64,000 nucleotides of DNA from Cellulomonas phragmiteti (GCF_016862775.1 NZ_BONP01000005.1:62001-126000), one strand, 5' to 3'. Positions 27,818 to 36,127 are shown, counted from the stretch's first letter. Made by a program: numbers and translations. The notes: generated by a model not told the origin, from the sequence alone.

Positions 27818-28804
27818 ATGGACTACGGACAGCTCTTCACGAACGTCCTCAACGAGATGCTGGGCCCCACCGCGATCGCGTACGCGCTCGCGGCGATCGG
27901 GCTGAACATCCACTTCGGGCTCACGGGCCTGATCAACATGGGTCAGGCAGGGTTCATGCTGCTGGGCGCGTACGGCTTCGCCGTCGCGACCATCCAGGGC
28001 GCCCCGCTGTGGCTCGCCTTCCTCGTAGCGATCACCGCCGCGGTGATCTTCGCCCTGCTCCTCGGGCTACCGACGCTCAAGCTGCGGGGCGACTACCTCG
28101 CGATCGTGACGATCGCCGCCGCCGAGATCGTCCGGATGGTGGGGCGCTCGACGGCGCTGACCGACATCACCGGCGGCTCGGAGGGCCTGACCGGCAACGC
28201 GTTCAAGGGCACCTTCCAGGACGCGTCGCCGTTCCCGGACGACCGGTGGACGCTCGGCCCGATCACGCTGGCGACCAACACCTCCAACTCCTGGTGGCTG
28301 CGCATCGTCGGCTGGAGCCTCGTGCTGCTCGCGTGCCTGCTCGTGTGGCGCCTCATCCGCAGCCCGTGGGGCCGCGTGCTCAAGGGCATCCGCGAGGACG
28401 AGGACGCCGTGCGGGCGCTCGGCAAGAACGTCTACGGATACAAGCTGCAGGCGCTGGTCCTGGGTGGGGTCTTCGGCGCCCTGGGTGGCATCGTGTTCGT
28501 CCTGGCGAGCTCGGTGCAGGCCGACTCGCTCGGCCGGCCGGTGACGTTCAACACCTGGACGATCCTGCTGCTCGGCGGCGCCGCCACGGTGCTCGGACCC
28601 GTCCTGGGCTCCCTGCTCTTCTGGGGCGCGCTGGTCTTCGTGCGCGGCTTCCTGCGCGGGGTCGTCCCGCCCGACGTGCTGTCGGTGCAGCAGATCGAGC
28701 AGATCGGCTGGATCCTCGTCGGACTGACGCTGATGATGCTCATCATCTTCCGACCCCAGGGGATCCTGGGCGACAAGAAGGAGCTCGCGATCAATGCCCA
28801 CTGA
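27818..28804 (+). CDS. livM: Branched-chain amino acid ABC permease LivM
   Basis: A 328-residue permease with about nine membrane helices. The GLNIHFGLTGLINMGQAGFMLLGAYG segment and the coupling region RSPWGRVLKGIREDEDAVRALGKNVYGYKLQALVLG are LivM hallmarks. It closes with IIFRPQGILGDKKEL. It pairs with LivH in the membrane. It starts 18 bases after livH and its last 11 bases overlap livG. Confidence 0.94.
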   Translation: MDYGQLFTNVLNEMLGPTAIAYALAAIGLNIHFGLTGLINMGQAGFMLLGAYGFAVATIQGAPLWLAFLVAITAAVIFALLLGLPTLKLRGDYLAIVTIAAAEIVRMVGRSTALTDITGGSEGLTGNAFKGTFQDASPFPDDRWTLGPITLATNTSNSWWLRIVGWSLVLLACLLVWRLIRSPWGRVLKGIREDEDAVRALGKNVYGYKLQALVLGGVFGALGGIVFVLASSVQADSLGRPVTFNTWTILLLGGAATVLGPVLGSLLFWGALVFVRGFLRGVVPPDVLSVQQIEQIGWILVGLTLMMLIIFRPQGILGDKKELAINAH

Positions 28805-29747
28805 GGACGTCGTCGAGCAGGCCAGGCACGGCCTGGCACAGGTCCCCCGCGTCCCCGGCGCACCCAAGCCGCAGGCGCTGCTCGTCGCCGACGGCGTGCG
28901 GCGCAGCTTCGGCGGCGTCAACGCGGTCGACGTCGAGCACGTCGAGGTGCAGCAGCACGTCATCACGGCGCTCATCGGACCCAACGGGGCGGGGAAGACC
29001 ACCTTCTTCAACCTCATGACCGGCTTTGACAAGCCGGACACGGGCAGCTGGGTCTTCGACGGCACACCGCTGGCCGGTGTCGCCGCGTCCCGCGTCGCGA
29101 AGTCCGGCATGGTGCGCACCTTCCAGCTGACCAAAGCGCTCGCGCGCATGACGGTCCTGGACAACATGCGCCTGGGTGCACGCGCGCAGCCCGGTGAGGG
29201 CCTCTTCACCGCCCTCGTGAAGCCCTTGTGGGCGCCACGCGAGCGCGAGATCACCGACAAGGCGATGACGCTGCTGGAGCGCTTCAAGCTCGACACCAAG
29301 AAGGACGACTTCGCCGGGTCGCTGTCCGGCGGGCAGCGCAAGCTGCTCGAGATGGCGCGCGCCCTCATGTCGGACCCGACGCTCGTCATGCTCGACGAGC
29401 CCATGGCCGGCGTGAACCCCGCGCTCACGCAGTCCCTGCTGGGACACATCACCGACCTGCGCGACTCGGGCACGACCGTGCTGTTCGTCGAGCACGACAT
29501 GCACATGGTCCGCCACATCTCGGACTGGGTCGTCGTCATGGCGCAGGGCAAGGTCGTCGCGGAGGGTCCGCCGGCCGAGGTCATGGCCGACCAGGCGGTC
29601 ATCGACGCCTACCTCGGTGCGCACCACGACACGGACCTCGGTGACGACGCCCTGCTGGACGAGGGCGGCGTCATCGACGCCGAGGCGGAGGCGGAGGCCG
29701 AGGCCGAGATGGCCCCGGCGACGAAGGCTGAGGAGAAGGCGCCGTGA
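28794..29747 (+). CDS. livG: Branched-chain amino acid ABC ATPase LivG
   Basis: A 317-residue ATPase. Walker A is GPNGAGKTTF, the signature LSGGQRKLLEMARALMSDP and Walker B VMLDEPMAGVNP; the switch His lies in FVEHDMHMV. The catalytic core ends near residue 280. It has two unusual parts: an N-terminal extension of about 30 residues and an acidic C-terminal tail (DAEAEAEAEAEMAPATKAEEKAP) encoded by GAG/GCG repeats. It energises LivHM together with LivF. It overlaps livM by 11 bases and livF by four. Confidence 0.94.
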   Translation: MPTEDVVEQARHGLAQVPRVPGAPKPQALLVADGVRRSFGGVNAVDVEHVEVQQHVITALIGPNGAGKTTFFNLMTGFDKPDTGSWVFDGTPLAGVAASRVAKSGMVRTFQLTKALARMTVLDNMRLGARAQPGEGLFTALVKPLWAPREREITDKAMTLLERFKLDTKKDDFAGSLSGGQRKLLEMARALMSDPTLVMLDEPMAGVNPALTQSLLGHITDLRDSGTTVLFVEHDMHMVRHISDWVVVMAQGKVVAEGPPAEVMADQAVIDAYLGAHHDTDLGDDALLDEGGVIDAEAEAEAEAEMAPATKAEEKAP

Positions 29748-30562
29748 CCGAGACCACCGCACCCGCGCTGCACCGCGGCGCGCCGCAGGGCGAGCCGCTG
29801 CTGCACGCCGACTCCCTCGTCGCCGGGTACCTGCCCGGGGTGAACATCCTCAACGAGTGCTCCCTGGTCCTGCACCCCGGCGAGCTCGTCGGGATCATCG
29901 GACCCAACGGCGCCGGCAAGTCGACCCTGCTCAAGTCGCTCTTCGGGCTCGTCGCGATCCGCGAGGGCTCGCTGACGCTGCAGGGCGAGTCGATCGCCGG
30001 CCTGCGCGCCGACGCGCTCGTGCAGCGGGGCGTGGGCTTCGTCCCGCAGACGAACAACGTGTTCCCCAGCCTGACGATCGAGGAGAACCTCCAGATGGGC
30101 GTCTACCAGACGCCCCACAAGTTCGCCGACCGGCTGGAGGTCGTGCTGGCGCTGTTCCCCGAGCTGACGCACCGGCGCAAGCAGCGCGCGGGCGCCCTGT
30201 CCGGCGGTGAGCGGCAGATGGTCGCGATGGCACGCGCTCTCATGCCCGAGCCGTCCGTCCTGCTCCTCGACGAGCCCTCCGCGGGCCTGTCGCCCGTCCG
30301 GCAGGACGAGGCGTTCCTGCGGACCCGCCGCATCAACAAGGCGGGCGTGTCGGTGGTCATCGTGGAGCAGAACGCGCGGCGGGCCCTGCAGATCTGCGAC
30401 CGCGCCTACGTGCTCGACCAGGGCCGCAACGCCTACTCCGGGCCCGGCCGGGAGCTCATGCACGACCCGAAGGTCATCGAGCTGTACCTGGGCACCCTGG
30501 CGACCGACGTGGACGCCGCACGGGACGCGCAGCCCGGGCCGGCGGGCTCCCCCGCCGCCTGA
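29744..30562 (+). CDS. livF: Branched-chain amino acid ABC ATPase LivF
   Basis: A 272-residue ATPase. Walker A is GPNGAGKSTLLKSLFG, the signature LSGGERQMVAMARALMPEP and Walker B LLLDEPSAGLSP. The typical FVPQTNNVFPSLTIEENLQMG segment identifies LivF. The GTG start overlaps the livG stop (GTGA). It is the last gene of the operon, followed after eight bases by a large hairpin terminator. The binding protein livK lies just beyond on the other strand. Confidence 0.94.
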   Translation: MTETTAPALHRGAPQGEPLLHADSLVAGYLPGVNILNECSLVLHPGELVGIIGPNGAGKSTLLKSLFGLVAIREGSLTLQGESIAGLRADALVQRGVGFVPQTNNVFPSLTIEENLQMGVYQTPHKFADRLEVVLALFPELTHRRKQRAGALSGGERQMVAMARALMPEPSVLLLDEPSAGLSPVRQDEAFLRTRRINKAGVSVVIVEQNARRALQICDRAYVLDQGRNAYSGPGRELMHDPKVIELYLGTLATDVDAARDAQPGPAGSPAA

Positions 30563-30570
30563 CCGGACGC

Positions 30571-30616
30571 ACGAGGCCCGGTGGCCGACCTGACGAGGTC
30601 GGCCACCGGGCCTCGT
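30571..30616 (+). terminator. Hairpin terminator after livF
   Basis: Two 21-base arms, from ACGAGGCCCGG to CCGGGCCTCGT, pair perfectly around a GACG loop. It lies eight bases beyond the livF stop. No T tract follows. Being symmetrical, it could also block convergent transcription from livK. Confidence 0.8.
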
Positions 30617-30706
30617 CGTGCCGGCAGGCCGCGACCGGCACGACGCCGTGCCGGGTACTGCCCCGCCGCGCACCCCTCCGGTCGCCCCGGACGGCCCTGG
30701 ACGCGC

Positions 30707-30741
30707 GGCAGCCCCCGGAGCCGACGGCTCCGGGGGCTGCC
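30707..30741 (-). terminator. Hairpin terminator after livK
   Basis: GGCAGCCCCCGGAGCC and GGCTCCGGGGGCTGCC make a perfect 16-bp stem with a three-base loop, 20 bases after the livK stop. No T tract. Together with the livF hairpin it separates the two convergent units. Confidence 0.75.
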
Positions 30742-30761
30742 CTCAGACGGTGGTCAGCAGG

Positions 30762-32045
30762 TCAGCCCTGCGGGACCTCGCCCTCCTCCGAGCGGTTGAA
30801 CGTGTAGGTGTTCTCGGGGCCGAACTGGTAGATCCCGATGAACGCCGACGACGGGTCGTTGGCCTCGTTGAACGGACCGACACCCGAGACGGCCTGGTAC
30901 GCGATGTCCTCGCCGTCCTCGATGAGCGCCTTGCACTCCTCCCAGCCGGTGCACTCCGTGCCACCGTCCGCGCCGGAGACCGCCGCCATGTTGGCCTGGA
31001 TGGTCGCGCCGTCGGACGCCCCACCCTTCAGCGCGGCGAGCGCGACGAGCATCGTCGCGTCGTACGACTCGGGACCGTAGGAGTAGTCCTTCAGGTCCGG
31101 GTCGATCTCGAGCATGCGCGCCTGGAACTCCTCCGACGGGTACGCGCCGGGCAGCGTGCCCTGGGCGTTCTCGAGGGTGCCGGCCGGGAAGCCGACGTCA
31201 CCGTCGACCCCGAAGTTCTGCAGGTTGCCGTCGACGAAGTACGTCTTGCTCATGTCCCAGCCCTGCGCGACGAGCTCACGCACGATCGACGGGGTCTGGT
31301 CGGTGAACGCGAGGATCGCCAGCGCGTCGGGGCCCGACGAGATCGCGTCCGCGACGATCGTCGCGAAGTTCGTCTCGGCCGGGTCGAACTCCTGGCCCGA
31401 GGTGCCGTAGACGACCGAGCCGCCGGCCTCGTCGACGACGCCCTCGACGACGTCGCGCAGCGACGTGCCGTAGGAGTCGTTGAAGACCAGGATGCCGACG
31501 TTGCTGGCGCCGTCGCTGACGATGAGGTTGCCGAGGACGTCACCCTGCACGGTGTCGGGCGGTGCGGTCCGGAAGTAGAAGTCCGAGTAGCCCGACAGGT
31601 CCGTGGCCGTGTTGGCCGGGGAGACCTGCACGATGCCCGCGCCGGTGATGTCGTCCACGATGTTCTTGGTGACGGACGAGGACGCCGCGCCGATGATGGC
31701 CGAGACTCCCGAGGAGATCAGCTGCTGGGCCGAGGCCGTCGCGACCGACGCGTTCTGCGCGTCCGAGGAGTCGGTGTGCTCCACCTCGACGTCGGCGCCG
31801 AACAGGCCACCGGCGTCGTTGATCTCCTTCACCGCGAGGTCCACGCCGGCGATCTCCGGCGGGCCCAGCTGCGCGAGCGACCCGGTGACGGGGAGGATCG
31901 TGCCGATGAGGAGCGGCTCGCCGCCACCTGTCCCGGCCGTCTCGTCGTCGCCGGCGTCGTCGGAGCCGCCGGCGCACGCGGTGAGCGCCAGTGCGACCAC
32001 TCCTGCGACCGCCAGCGCGCGTCCTGCACGTGTGGAACGAATCAT
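30762..32045 (-). CDS. livK: Branched-chain amino acid ABC substrate-binding lipoprotein
   Basis: A 427-residue LivK/LivJ-type receptor (periplasmic-binding-protein-like fold I). The N-terminus MIRSTRAGRALAVAGVVALALTAC is a lipoprotein signal with Cys24. It is followed by PLLIGTILPVTGSLAQLGPPEIAGVDLAVKEINDAGG and the hinge segments SSGVSAIIGAASSSVTKNI and SPANTATDLSG. It delivers a branched-chain amino acid or related amide to LivHMGF. The ATG has AGAGGGG ten bases upstream. A longer frame to 32099 would place a non-signal N-terminus before the signal and is rejected. The gene is convergent to livHMGF, not in the same operon. Confidence 0.93.
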   Translation of the reverse strand: MIRSTRAGRALAVAGVVALALTACAGGSDDAGDDETAGTGGGEPLLIGTILPVTGSLAQLGPPEIAGVDLAVKEINDAGGLFGADVEVEHTDSSDAQNASVATASAQQLISSGVSAIIGAASSSVTKNIVDDITGAGIVQVSPANTATDLSGYSDFYFRTAPPDTVQGDVLGNLIVSDGASNVGILVFNDSYGTSLRDVVEGVVDEAGGSVVYGTSGQEFDPAETNFATIVADAISSGPDALAILAFTDQTPSIVRELVAQGWDMSKTYFVDGNLQNFGVDGDVGFPAGTLENAQGTLPGAYPSEEFQARMLEIDPDLKDYSYGPESYDATMLVALAALKGGASDGATIQANMAAVSGADGGTECTGWEECKALIEDGEDIAYQAVSGVGPFNEANDPSSAFIGIYQFGPENTYTFNRSEEGEVPQG

Positions 32046-32122
32046 GCGTGTGGTACCCCTCTGTGAGCCCTGCACGGCCGAGGCCCGGGGGCGGGCCACG
32101 GCGATGTGGCGCGAACGTACTC

Positions 32123-32151
32123 ATCGTTTGTGTCCGCCATGTGAATGGCAA
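32123..32151 (-). promoter_or_regulatory. Candidate livK promoter
   Basis: On the minus strand TTGCCA (32151-32146) and AACGAT (32128-32123) are spaced 17 bases, in a locally AT-richer stretch. The start would lie near 32116, about 70 bases before the livK ATG. Confidence 0.35.
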
Positions 32152-32195
32152 CGTCTCACCACGATGTCGTTGTGCACTTGTGACCAAGGACGCGA

Positions 32196-32230
32196 CGAGC
32201 CCGGTCGACGCAGGGCGTCGACCGGGCTCG
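32196..32230 (-). terminator. Hairpin terminator after pdtaR
   Basis: CGAGCCCGGTCGACGC and GCGTCGACCGGGCTCG form a perfect 16-bp stem with an AGG loop. It begins 20 bases beyond the pdtaR stop. No T tract. Confidence 0.75.
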
Positions 32231-32250
32231 GTGACCGGGGTGCTGCAGCG

Positions 32251-32943
32251 TCAGGACGCCGCGCCACCGACCTGCTCGATGACGGCGTCGGCGACCTCGC
32301 GCATCGTCAGCCGGCGGTCCATCGACGTCTTCTGGATCCAGCGGAACGACTCCGGCTCCGACAGCCCCATCTTGGTCATCAGCAGCCCCTTGGCGCGGTC
32401 CACCCGCTTGCGGGTCTCGAAGCGCTCCGCGAGGTCGGCGACCTCGGACTCCAGCGCCGTGATCTGCGCGTAGCGGGAGATCGCGATCTCGACCGCCGGC
32501 AGCAGGTCCGCGGGGCTGAACGGCTTGACCACGTAGGCCATCGCCCCGGCGTCGCGCGCCCGCTCCACGAGCTCGGTCTGCGAGAACGCGGTCAGCAGCA
32601 CGACCGGCGCGAGGTGCGCCTTGCCGATCCGCTCGGCGGCGGAGATCCCGTCCAGCACGGGCATCTTGACGTCCATCACCACGACGTCCGGCTTGAGCTC
32701 CGTCGCGAGCTCCACGGCGCGCTCACCGTCACCCGCCTCGCCCACGACCTCGAACCCCGCCTCGGTGAGCGTCTCGACGACGTCCATCCGGATCAGCGCC
32801 TCGTCCTCGGCGACGACCGCCCGGCGCGCCGGCCGGCCGGCGGACGGCACGGCCGCACGCGGTGCGGGCTCGGCGGCGGACAGGTCCACGGCCTGCGGCG
32901 CGTCCTGCGTGGGCTCGGTGCTGTCGTCCTTGGTCACGTGCAC
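32251..32943 (-). CDS. pdtaR: ANTAR-domain response regulator (PdtaR-like)
   Basis: A 230-residue response regulator. After a disordered N-terminus of about 38 residues comes a receiver domain (AVVAEDEALIRMDVVETL, phospho-acceptor Asp in VVVMDVKMPVLDG, Lys in VVKPFSPADLL). A C-terminal ANTAR RNA-binding domain follows (ERFETRKRVDRAKGLLMTKMGLSEPESFRWIQKTSMDRRLTMREVADAVI). Such proteins act as antiterminators when phosphorylated by a partner kinase, which is not in this window. Start alternatives are GTG at 32943 or 32937; a TACGCT -10 directly upstream would make it leaderless. Confidence 0.93.
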   Translation of the reverse strand: MHVTKDDSTEPTQDAPQAVDLSAAEPAPRAAVPSAGRPARRAVVAEDEALIRMDVVETLTEAGFEVVGEAGDGERAVELATELKPDVVVMDVKMPVLDGISAAERIGKAHLAPVVLLTAFSQTELVERARDAGAMAYVVKPFSPADLLPAVEIAISRYAQITALESEVADLAERFETRKRVDRAKGLLMTKMGLSEPESFRWIQKTSMDRRLTMREVADAVIEQVGGAAS

Positions 32944-33057
32944 AGCGTAGTGCGCCGACCGCCGGTGGTGGCGCGCGCGCCCTCGTGGCCGCCGTCACGT
33001 GTCGGGGCAGTGCCGCAGTCCGCAGCATGCGGCAGGCCGCACTAGGCTGCTGCCGCG

Positions 33058-33131
33058 GCCCCGATAGCCCAACCGGCAGAGGCGTTCGGCTCAAACCCGA
33101 TCCAGTGTGGGTTCGAATCCCACTCGGGGCA
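33058..33131 (+). tRNA. tRNA with CAA anticodon (tRNA-Leu by anticodon)
   Basis: A 74-base cloverleaf. The acceptor GCCCCGA pairs with TCGGGGC, discriminator A. The D arm is GCC/GGC with GG in the loop. The anticodon stem TTCGG/CCGAT has a T-T mismatch at its end, with loop CTCAAAC (anticodon CAA, codon UUG). The T arm is GTGGG-TTCGAAT-CCCAC. CCA is not encoded. The variable region is only five bases (CCAGT), whereas bacterial leucine tRNAs normally have a long class II variable arm. Fold and T loop are clear; the amino acid identity is therefore less certain than the existence of the tRNA. Confidence 0.88.
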
Positions 33132-33159
33132 CCTGCCCGCCGCGTCGCCCGACGGCGGT

Positions 33160-33711
33160 CTACGTCAGGGCCACCTCGGCTGCCGACGCCGTCTGCGCCG
33201 TCCGTCCCGGCGCCTCCTGGAACCCCCAGTAGAGGTTCGTGTGCGCGATGACGTCGGCCGGTGACGGCGCACCCCACGCCGACAGGTCCTCGGTGGTGTG
33301 GGCGTCCTGCACGAGGGTCACGTCGTAGCCGCGGGTGAACGCACCGTGCACGGTCGACCGGACGCAGGCGTCGGTCTGGGCCCCGCAGACGACCAGCCGG
33401 CCGACGTCGTGCCCGGCGAGGACGTCCTCGAGGTCCGTGTCCTCGAACGCGTCGCCGTACCGCTTGTGCACGACCGGGTCGCCGGGGCCGACGGCGACCT
33501 CGGGCACGATCTGCCACGTCGGGGAGCCGAGCGGGAACTCCTCGCTGCTGTGCTGCACCCACACGACGGGCGTCCCCGAAGCGCGGGCCCGCTCGACGAG
33601 CCCGGCGACCCGGGCGACCACGTCGTCGCGCTCGTACGCCTCCGCAACGACGCCGACCTGGAGGTCGATGACGAGCAGTGCGGTTCCTGGGCGGTTCTCG
33701 AGCGTGGTCAT
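33160..33711 (-). CDS. Isochorismatase-family cysteine hydrolase
   Basis: A 183-residue hydrolase with the catalytic triad visible: Asp16 in TALLVIDLQVG, Lys in VVHKRYGDAF and Cys in CGAQTDACVRSTVHGAFTRGYDV. The family includes nicotinamidases and amidohydrolases; the substrate cannot be deduced. The ATG has GGAGG four bases upstream, so a longer frame to 33738 is rejected. It lies alone between the tRNA and a divergent membrane-protein gene. Confidence 0.92.
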   Translation of the reverse strand: MTTLENRPGTALLVIDLQVGVVAEAYERDDVVARVAGLVERARASGTPVVWVQHSSEEFPLGSPTWQIVPEVAVGPGDPVVHKRYGDAFEDTDLEDVLAGHDVGRLVVCGAQTDACVRSTVHGAFTRGYDVTLVQDAHTTEDLSAWGAPSPADVIAHTNLYWGFQEAPGRTAQTASAAEVALT

Positions 33712-33841
33712 GACGCCTCCTGCGGTCGGATCAGACACGCACCACGCTAGGACCGACCACCGACATCCCCGTCCCGGGCCGGCGCCGCGGCGCGCGTGCG
33801 CCGCCGGCCGGTGGCAGGGTGTGCGCGGGAGGTGCCCTCAC

Positions 33842-34687
33842 GTGCAGTCGACGACGACACCGCCGTCCCCCCGGCCCGCGGTGCGGTCCACGTACCGCAG
33901 CCTGCGCCTCGGGCTCGTGGCGATGGTCGCCATGCTCGCGACCGCCGTCGGGGTGGAGGCGGCGCGGTCAGGATGCTGGCTGGACTCCCTGAGCGCGTAC
34001 TACTGGACCGGCGCCCACGACGTCGTCGTGGGCGCCCTGAGCGCGCTCGGCGTGCTGCTCGTCGTGTACGCCGGTGCGGACGACGTCGAGGACGCGCTGC
34101 TGGACGCGGCCGGGTTCCTCGCGCTCGTCGTCGCCCTCTCCCCCACGCAACCGGGTGCCGGCTGCCCGGCGACGCGCGTGGCCGACGTGCCGGCAGCGCT
34201 CGCCGACGCCCGTACCGGCCTGACGGCGCTGGTGGTGGTCGGTCTGGTGGTCACGCTCACCCGTGCGGCGGTGGCGGTCCGCGGGGCGCCGACGGCAGGC
34301 GACCTCGCGCGGGGGGCCGCGGCCCTGGTGGTGCTGGTCCCGGCCGCGGCTCTCGTGCTCGCGCCCGATCTGCTCGTCGCGCGCGCGCACGACGCGGCGG
34401 CCGTGCTCCTCTTCGTGGCCGTCATCGGTGTCGTGGTACGCCACGCGTTCCTCGCGCGCGCCACCTCCGCCCGGTGGGCGATCGCCTACTCCGCGCTCGG
34501 TGCGCTGATGCTGCTGACGCTGTCGGTCGTCGTGGCGCTGCACGCGACGGTCCCGACGTGGACGCACGCCGTGCTCGTCGTCGAGGCCGCGCTCGTCGCG
34601 CTGTTCGCCACGTTCTGGGTGCTGCAGACGGTCGAGCTCTGGGAGGTCGACACGGTGCGGGGCCGGCCGTCCGGCCGGCCCCGCTGA
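33842..34687 (+). CDS. Uncharacterised multi-pass membrane protein
   Basis: A 281-residue protein with seven or so predicted helices and a short hydrophilic N-terminus. The stretch WLDSLSAYYWTGAHDVVVGALSALGVLLVVYAG resembles a recurring motif of uncharacterised membrane proteins (SxSAYYxTxxHDxFVG), but I cannot name a function. The GTG start has GGAGG nine bases upstream. The last nine codons form half of a GC-rich hairpin, so terminator and coding end overlap. It is convergent to the mini-protein/glycosyltransferase set, with a 49-bp gap. Confidence 0.82.
   Translation: MQSTTTPPSPRPAVRSTYRSLRLGLVAMVAMLATAVGVEAARSGCWLDSLSAYYWTGAHDVVVGALSALGVLLVVYAGADDVEDALLDAAGFLALVVALSPTQPGAGCPATRVADVPAALADARTGLTALVVVGLVVTLTRAAVAVRGAPTAGDLARGAAALVVLVPAAALVLAPDLLVARAHDAAAVLLFVAVIGVVVRHAFLARATSARWAIAYSALGALMLLTLSVVVALHATVPTWTHAVLVVEAALVALFATFWVLQTVELWEVDTVRGRPSGRPR
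34657..34684 (+). terminator. Hairpin overlapping the end of the membrane-protein gene
   Basis: GCGGGGCCGGCC and GGCCGGCCCCGC form a 12-bp perfect stem with a GTCC loop. The arms encode the final RGRPSGRPR of the protein and end directly at the stop codon. Confidence 0.5.
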
Positions 34688-34736
34688 ACGACGCGCGGTC
34701 CCGGCTCGCGGTCGGCCGGTCGAGTCGCCCGCGGCC

Positions 34737-34901
34737 TCAGCGGCCGGCGCCCGCGCGACGTGCCCTGCTGCTCAGGACGCGTGCGACGCTCACGAGCGCC
34801 AGCCCTGCCGCGAGCAGCGTCCACGTCGCGATCCACCCGAAGGCCAGGGCCGCCCCGGTCGCCGCCAGGGCTCCCGTCCCCGTGCCCGTCATCTGGTACA
34901 T
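34737..34901 (-). CDS. 54-aa mini-protein resembling a bare cell-wall sorting signal
   Basis: The product starts MYQMTGTGTGA, then has LAATG (residues 12-16), one hydrophobic helix (about 17-40) and a basic tail [14 protein letters not shown]. This is the layout of an LPXTG/LAXTG sortase signal, yet nothing precedes it except ten residues and there is no N-terminal signal peptide. It may be a small membrane protein whose LAATG is accidental, or a mini-substrate for a class E sortase. The ATG overlaps the glycosyltransferase stop by one base (TGATG) and has a GAGGAGGAG ribosome site, so translation is coupled. It is too small to be found by length-based gene calling. Confidence 0.72.
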   Translation of the reverse strand: MYQMTGTGTGALAATGAALAFGWIATWTLLAAGLALVSVARVLSSRARRAGAGR

Positions 34902-36127
34902 CACTCCTCCTCTCCTCGTGCGGCGCCGGTCGCCGCGGTCCCCACGCACGGCCGGTCGTGCGCGACGGTCAGGTGGCCCCACTGCGGGCTCCGCCCGCGC
35001 AGGTGGTACGACCACGCGTGCAGGTAGGCGCGCTGGAGCACCAGGTCGTAGACGAGCTCGGGCAGGACCAGCAGGCTGATCCACCGCGCCGTCGAGCCGC
35101 CCTCCCACACGGTCACCAGCCGCTCGACGACGAACACCGCCCCGACCGCGAGCCAGAACGGCTGCCACGCGAGGGTGCCGAGCAGGGCGGCGCCGACGGT
35201 CAGCGCGAGCAGCACCCACAGCGTCAGCGTCCCGACCGTGAGCATGAGCTGCTGCAGGTGGTACCCGGCGGTGACGCGGGTCAGCCCGTACGCGCGGAGG
35301 TTGTCCAGCATCCCCGTGTACCACCGCACACGCTGACGGTGCAGGGCCACCGTGCTGGGCATCAGCTCCGTGCGGCAGACGCACGCCGGCGGTGCGACGA
35401 GGCGCCATCCCCGCGTGCGCAGGGCCAGCGTCAGCTCCGAGTCCTCGGTGATGGCCCCGCGGTCGTAGACGTCGCCGGCACGGCCGGGCAGCGCCGACCC
35501 GCGCGCGCACGCCACGTCCCGCAGGGCGGCGTACCGGAAGACCGACGCGGTGCCCGTCACGACGCTGACACGCCCCGTCGAGCCGATCTTCGCGGCGTAG
35601 CGCGTGTACTCGTTGGCCTGGCACCGCTGCAGCCAGCCGTGCGCCCCCGGGCCGAGGAAGATCCCGCTCGCCGCACCCAGCCGCGGGTCGGCGTCGAGCC
35701 GCGACAGGGCCGTCTCGACGAACCGCGGGCCGATCACGGTGTCCGCGTCCAGCACCATGACGTAGTCCGGCGGGGCGTCCACGAGCACGGCCAGCGACTG
35801 GTTGAGCGCCCCCGCCTTGCGGTCCGCGTTGTCGCGCGTGGTGAGGACGTGGGCGCCGTGCGCGCGTGCGACGGCGGCGGTGCCGTCGGTGCAGCGGTCG
35901 GCCACGACCACGACGTGGGCGGGCCGGTACGTCTGGTCACGCACCGCGCGCAGCACCGTCGGCAGCGCCGCCTCCTCGTCGTGGGCGGGGACCAGCACGA
36001 CGAGCCGGGCGCGCGGGACCGTCCGGCACGCGGTCCGCCGGGGTGGGCGGCTCGTCGCGTGCGTCCGTGCGGCGTGGTGACGGCGCGTCGCGACGTGCGG
36101 GCGCGGCGCGACAGCGGCATCGGTCAT
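34901..36127 (-). CDS. Family 2 glycosyltransferase, membrane-bound
   Basis: A 408-residue processive-type GT2. The nucleotide-sugar fold has LVVLVPAHDEEAALPTVLRAV, VVADRCTDGT, the DXD (VLDADTVI), the catalytic ED (ITEDSELTLAL) and the HRQRVRW element, which resembles the QxxRW motif of cellulose/hyaluronan/poly-GlcNAc synthases. Two to three membrane helices follow (about 300-370). It probably elongates an extracellular polysaccharide or decorates the envelope; the sugar is unknown. The ATG giving MTDAAVAPRPH has GGAGG five bases upstream. It lies downstream of a LuxR regulator and is coupled to the 54-aa mini-protein. Confidence 0.9.
   Translation of the reverse strand: MTDAAVAPRPHVATRRHHAARTHATSRPPRRTACRTVPRARLVVLVPAHDEEAALPTVLRAVRDQTYRPAHVVVVADRCTDGTAAVARAHGAHVLTTRDNADRKAGALNQSLAVLVDAPPDYVMVLDADTVIGPRFVETALSRLDADPRLGAASGIFLGPGAHGWLQRCQANEYTRYAAKIGSTGRVSVVTGTASVFRYAALRDVACARGSALPGRAGDVYDRGAITEDSELTLALRTRGWRLVAPPACVCRTELMPSTVALHRQRVRWYTGMLDNLRAYGLTRVTAGYHLQQLMLTVGTLTLWVLLALTVGAALLGTLAWQPFWLAVGAVFVVERLVTVWEGGSTARWISLLVLPELVYDLVLQRAYLHAWSYHLRGRSPQWGHLTVAHDRPCVGTAATGAARGEEE

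Noticed and set aside
32046-32099. A longer N-terminus for LivK
   Set aside because: It would put 18 extra residues ahead of a perfect lipoprotein signal; the ATG at 32045 is preferred.
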